Below are positions 13,615 through 15,953 of a DNA stretch of 15,953 nucleotides, in pieces. A program made the position numbers and the translations under genes. The stretch is taken from the NCBI GenBank assembly GCA_050258235.1, contig JBLMYK010000270.1, positions 1 through 15,953 of the forward strand, given 5' to 3'. The notes beneath the pieces were generated by a model. The model did not search any database. It saw nothing but the letters and a program-made list of their open reading frames with translations, and was not told the origin of the DNA. Each line of letters starts with the position of its first letter. The stretch's first letter is position 1. The stretch comes from JAKOQB01 sp050258235 (GTDB lineage Bacteria > Pseudomonadota > Gammaproteobacteria > Burkholderiales > Burkholderiaceae_F).

Positions 13615-14828
13615 AAGCTTTCGCCGTCGGCGGCTGCGTGCGCGACCAGCTGCTCGGCCTGCCGGTCAGCGATCGCGACTGGGTCGTCGTCGGAGCAACG
13701 CCCGAAGAACTGGTCCGTGCCGGCTACCTGCCGGTCGGCCGGGACTTTCCGGTCTTCCTGCATCCGGTCACGCGCGAGGAATACGCGCTGGCGCGCACCG
13801 AACGCAAGACCGCGCCGGGCTACCACGGCTTCGTCTTCCATGCCGCGCCGGATGTGACGCTGGAGCAGGATCTCGCGCGCCGCGACCTGACGATCAACGC
13901 GATGGCGCTCGACGAAAGCGGGCAGCTGATCGACCCGTTCAACGGCCGGCGCGATCTCGACGCGCGCGTGCTGCGCCACGTGGGCCCGGCATTCGCCGAG
14001 GATCCGGTCCGCATCCTGCGCGTGGCGCGTTTCGCGGCGCGCTTCGCCGACTTCACCGTCGCGGACGAGACGCGCGCGCTGATGCGCAGGATGGTCGACG
14101 CGGGCGAAGTCGATGCGCTGGTTCCCGAGCGCGTGTGGCAGGAGCTCGCACGCGGGCTGATGGAGCAGCGTCCGTCGCGCATGTTCGACGCGCTGCGCGA
14201 CTGCGGTGCGCTCGCGCGGCTGCTGCCCGAGCTCGATCGCCTGTGGGGCGTGCCGCAGCGCGCCGACTACCACCCCGAGATCGACACCGGCGTGCACGTG
14301 ATGATGGTGATCGACGCCGCTGCTCGGCTGGGTTACCCGCTGCCGGTGCGCTTCGCGGCGCTGATGCACGATCTCGGCAAGGGAGCGACCGATCGCACGC
14401 TGTGGCCGAGCCATCACGAACACGAAGCGCGCTCGGTCGAGCTGGCCGAGAGGATCTGTGCGCGACTGCGCGTGCCGGGCGACTGCCGCGACCTGGCGTT
14501 GATCGTGGCCAGGGAACACGGCCGGGCGCTGAAGATCAGCGAGATGCGCCCGGGAACCGTGCTCGAGGTTTTCGAGCGCAGCGACGCGCTGCGGCGGCCT
14601 GAGCGCTTTGCGCAGTTCCTCGACGCCTGCGAGGCCGACTTCCGCGGCCGGCTCGGCATGCAGGACCAGACCTTTCCGCATCGTGCCCCGTGGCTCGCGG
14701 CGCTGACGGCCGCGCGCGGGGTCGATGCCGGCGCGATCGCCGCGCACCATCGCGATGCCGCCGCGATCGCAGGAGCGGTGCGCAAGGCACGCATCGCCGC
14801 GGTCGCCGCCGCGCTGCGCGGCGCGTAG
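13611..14828 (+). CDS. cca: CCA tRNA nucleotidyltransferase, multifunctional bacterial type with HD domain
   Basis: Adds or repairs the 3'-CCA end of tRNAs in the cytoplasm. It has 405 aa, typical of the gammaproteobacterial/betaproteobacterial form. The nucleotidyltransferase head has FAVGGCVRDQLLGL and the catalytic carboxylates in DRDWVVVG. It continues with PVFLHPVTREEYALARTERK, RRDLTINAMA and EDPVRILRVARFAARF. The HD phosphohydrolase domain (about 220-330) has YHPEIDTGVH and the metal-binding ALMHDLGKG, plus HHEHE and AREHG, so phosphatase/phosphodiesterase functions are likely retained. Translation starts at GTG 13611, overlapping the SDR stop as GTGA; family alignment (MKxxxVGGxVRD) supports it. 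The two genes are therefore translationally coupled. It is convergent with the DUF2905 gene. Confidence 0.96.
   Translation: MKAFAVGGCVRDQLLGLPVSDRDWVVVGATPEELVRAGYLPVGRDFPVFLHPVTREEYALARTERKTAPGYHGFVFHAAPDVTLEQDLARRDLTINAMALDESGQLIDPFNGRRDLDARVLRHVGPAFAEDPVRILRVARFAARFADFTVADETRALMRRMVDAGEVDALVPERVWQELARGLMEQRPSRMFDALRDCGALARLLPELDRLWGVPQRADYHPEIDTGVHVMMVIDAAARLGYPLPVRFAALMHDLGKGATDRTLWPSHHEHEARSVELAERICARLRVPGDCRDLALIVAREHGRALKISEMRPGTVLEVFERSDALRRPERFAQFLDACEADFRGRLGMQDQTFPHRAPWLAALTAARGVDAGAIAAHHRDAAAIAGAVRKARIAAVAAALRGA
14807..14823 (+). terminator. Weak stem-loop at the end of cca
   Basis: CGCCGCG at 14807-14813 pairs perfectly with CGCGGCG at 14817-14823 around CTG, overlapping the last codons of cca. 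A pyrimidine stretch (CCTCTTTC, 14829-14836) follows, but it is not a proper T-run. Stems of this kind are frequent by chance in such GC-rich DNA, so this is only a candidate for ending cca transcription against the convergent gene pair. Confidence 0.25.
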
Positions 14829-14850
14829 CCTCTTTCAGGACTGCCAGGGC

Positions 14851-15042
14851 TCAGATCAGGCGGCCGACCAGGAACACGATCAGCGTCAGCAGCAGCGTGC
14901 TGGCAAACGGCAGCAGGTACTGGCGCCCGCCGATCCGGAAACGGAAGTCGCCGGGGAGCCGGCCGATGCCGAGCTTCTGCAGCCATGGCTGCAGCGCGGT
15001 CAGCACGACCAGGCCGAGGAACAGGGTGACGATGAAGCGCAT
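14851..15042 (-). CDS. DUF2905 family small membrane protein
   Basis: A 63-aa inner-membrane protein with two hydrophobic helices, MRFIVTLFLGLVVLTAL and YLLPFASTLLLTLIVFLVG. Between them is the family's loop LGIGRLPGDFRFRIGGRQY; the GRLPGD motif followed by an F/Y-rich turn is diagnostic for DUF2905. Function is unknown. The ATG directly abuts the TAG stop of the methyltransferase gene (TAG then ATG, no gap) with no strong Shine-Dalgarno, so it should be translated by coupling. Small size, complete family motif and tight coupling make it a real gene rather than a chance frame. Confidence 0.9.
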   Translation of the reverse strand: MRFIVTLFLGLVVLTALQPWLQKLGIGRLPGDFRFRIGGRQYLLPFASTLLLTLIVFLVGRLI

Positions 15043-15953
15043 CTACAGGCGGTGGGTGCGGTCGCCGCGCGCGAAGCCGGCGAGCGGTTCCTCGATGCCG
15101 CGGCCAAGCGCGATCACCTTGAACAGTTCACCCATTTCCGCCTCCGACAGCAGCCGGTGCGCCTCGTTGGCGCGCGCGTGCGTGTGGTCCGCCTGCAGCA
15201 TATCGAGCAGGCCGCAATTCAGCAGGAAGTGCGCCTGCGACGTGTAGCCGAGTACCTCGAGCCCGGCTGCCTGCGCCGCATCGGCGACCGCGGTGAAATC
15301 GACATGCGCGGTGATGTCGTTCAACCCCGGCAGCCACAAGGGATCGGCATGCGCCCGGTGCCGGTAGTGGCACATCAGCGTGCCCATCAGCCTTTGCGCG
15401 TGGTAATACTCGCCGCGCGGAAAGCCGTAATCGACCAGCAGCGCCACGCCGCGCGCCAGCCAGCCGGCGAGCGATGCGGTCCATGCGCGCGCGACCAGTC
15501 CGATCTCCGAGCCATAGCCGTCGGGCAGAACACCCACCTGCGATTCGACGTCCGCCACGGCCGCCGCGAGGTCGCGTCCGGCCGGCGCGCGTCCCCACTT
15601 GAATCCGTCGTCGTCAGCGGTCACGCCGCGCTCCAGCACCGCCCCGTCATGCTTGACGAACAGCTTGACCGGCATCACGTCCAGCACTTCGTTGGCGATG
15701 ATCATGCCCTCGAACCCGCGCGGCGGCGTCGTGAGCCAGCGCACATCGTGCCCCGCCAGCACGGCGCGCTGGCGCTGCTGCAGATCCGGCGACGGCTCGA
15801 CGATCGCATAGCGCACGTCGGCGCGGCCCAGACGCGCCAGTTCGTCCAGCAGTTCGCGCGCAAGCGCGCCGGACCCGGCACCGAACTCGAGCACGTTCGG
15901 CGCGCAATGCCGCAGCACCTGGTCGACCTGGCGCGCCAGCGCGCGCGCGAATA
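15043..15953 (-). CDS. SAM-dependent methyltransferase, MidA/NDUFAF7 family (5' end missing)
   Basis: Class I methyltransferase of the DUF185/MidA family. Mitochondrial members (NDUFAF7) dimethylate an arginine of complex I subunit NDUFS2 during assembly; the bacterial substrate is not established. The visible 303 codons include the SAM-binding motif I VLEFGAGSGALARELL and the acidic strand end YAIVEPSPDLQQRQ. The family signature IIANEVLDVMPV, LLVDYGFPRGEYYH, GTLMCHYRHRAHADPL and DITAHVDFTAV follow. The frame remains open to the window edge and reads FARALARQVDQVLRHC, matching the family's helix before motif I. The GTG at 15918 is therefore not the start, and perhaps 80 or more N-terminal residues are missing. 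DUF2905 follows with no gap. Confidence 0.92.
   Translation of the reverse strand, partial: FARALARQVDQVLRHCAPNVLEFGAGSGALARELLDELARLGRADVRYAIVEPSPDLQQRQRAVLAGHDVRWLTTPPRGFEGMIIANEVLDVMPVKLFVKHDGAVLERGVTADDDGFKWGRAPAGRDLAAAVADVESQVGVLPDGYGSEIGLVARAWTASLAGWLARGVALLVDYGFPRGEYYHAQRLMGTLMCHYRHRAHADPLWLPGLNDITAHVDFTAVADAAQAAGLEVLGYTSQAHFLLNCGLLDMLQADHTHARANEAHRLLSEAEMGELFKVIALGRGIEEPLAGFARGDRTHRL

Noticed and set aside
15916..15918. GTG as start of the MidA-like methyltransferase
   Set aside because: The frame is open to the window edge and upstream residues match the family helix before the SAM motif, so the gene is truncated by the window, not started there.

Overview
This is about 16 kb of GC-rich DNA, densely packed with genes. 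Gene content and order point to a Betaproteobacterium, probably Burkholderiales-like. The evidence is a 5-formyl-THF cyclo-ligase next to an Slt-type transglycosylase, and an NDUFA9-type SDR gene overlapping cca. These pairings are familiar in that class, but the assignment rests on protein recognition and recalled synteny, not on a search. I see no rRNA, tRNA, CRISPR array, IS element or phage gene. Every longer stretch is accounted for by ordinary chromosomal genes.

Left part (1-4219, minus strand): one operon for an ABC importer of the peptide/nickel/opine class. In transcription order it runs permease B, an M20D amidohydrolase, the periplasmic binding protein, then permease C, which is cut by the window edge. 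The ATPase genes must lie beyond position 1. The hydrolase between permease and binding protein suggests uptake plus cleavage of an N-acylated amino acid or peptide. The 93-bp gap between binding protein and permease C holds two facing arrays of degenerate 7-bp repeats. These fold into a long hairpin, and this is the most unusual DNA structure in the window.

Middle (4432-8161): a divergent msrB-msrA pair, both with export signals (Tat-like and Sec-like), implying extracytoplasmic methionine sulfoxide repair. The folate enzyme gene follows on the minus strand. It is back to back with the soluble lytic transglycosylase gene on the plus strand, the two starts being only about 30 bp apart.

Right part (8352-15953): a DUF485 - ActP-like acetate/cation symporter - DUF294 (cNMP/CBS/nucleotidyltransferase) block, a recurring proteobacterial association. 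Tandem palindromes between actP and DUF294 may act as terminator, promoter/operator, or both. Then come the NDUFA9-like SDR and cca, overlapping by 4 bp. Convergent to them are a MidA/NDUFAF7-family methyltransferase (cut at the right edge) and a small DUF2905 membrane protein directly abutting it.

I found no clearly new multi-gene system. The best leads are the inverted heptamer arrays at 330-412, the palindrome/terminator complex at 10612-10664, and the co-location of two homologues of mitochondrial complex I accessory proteins around cca.
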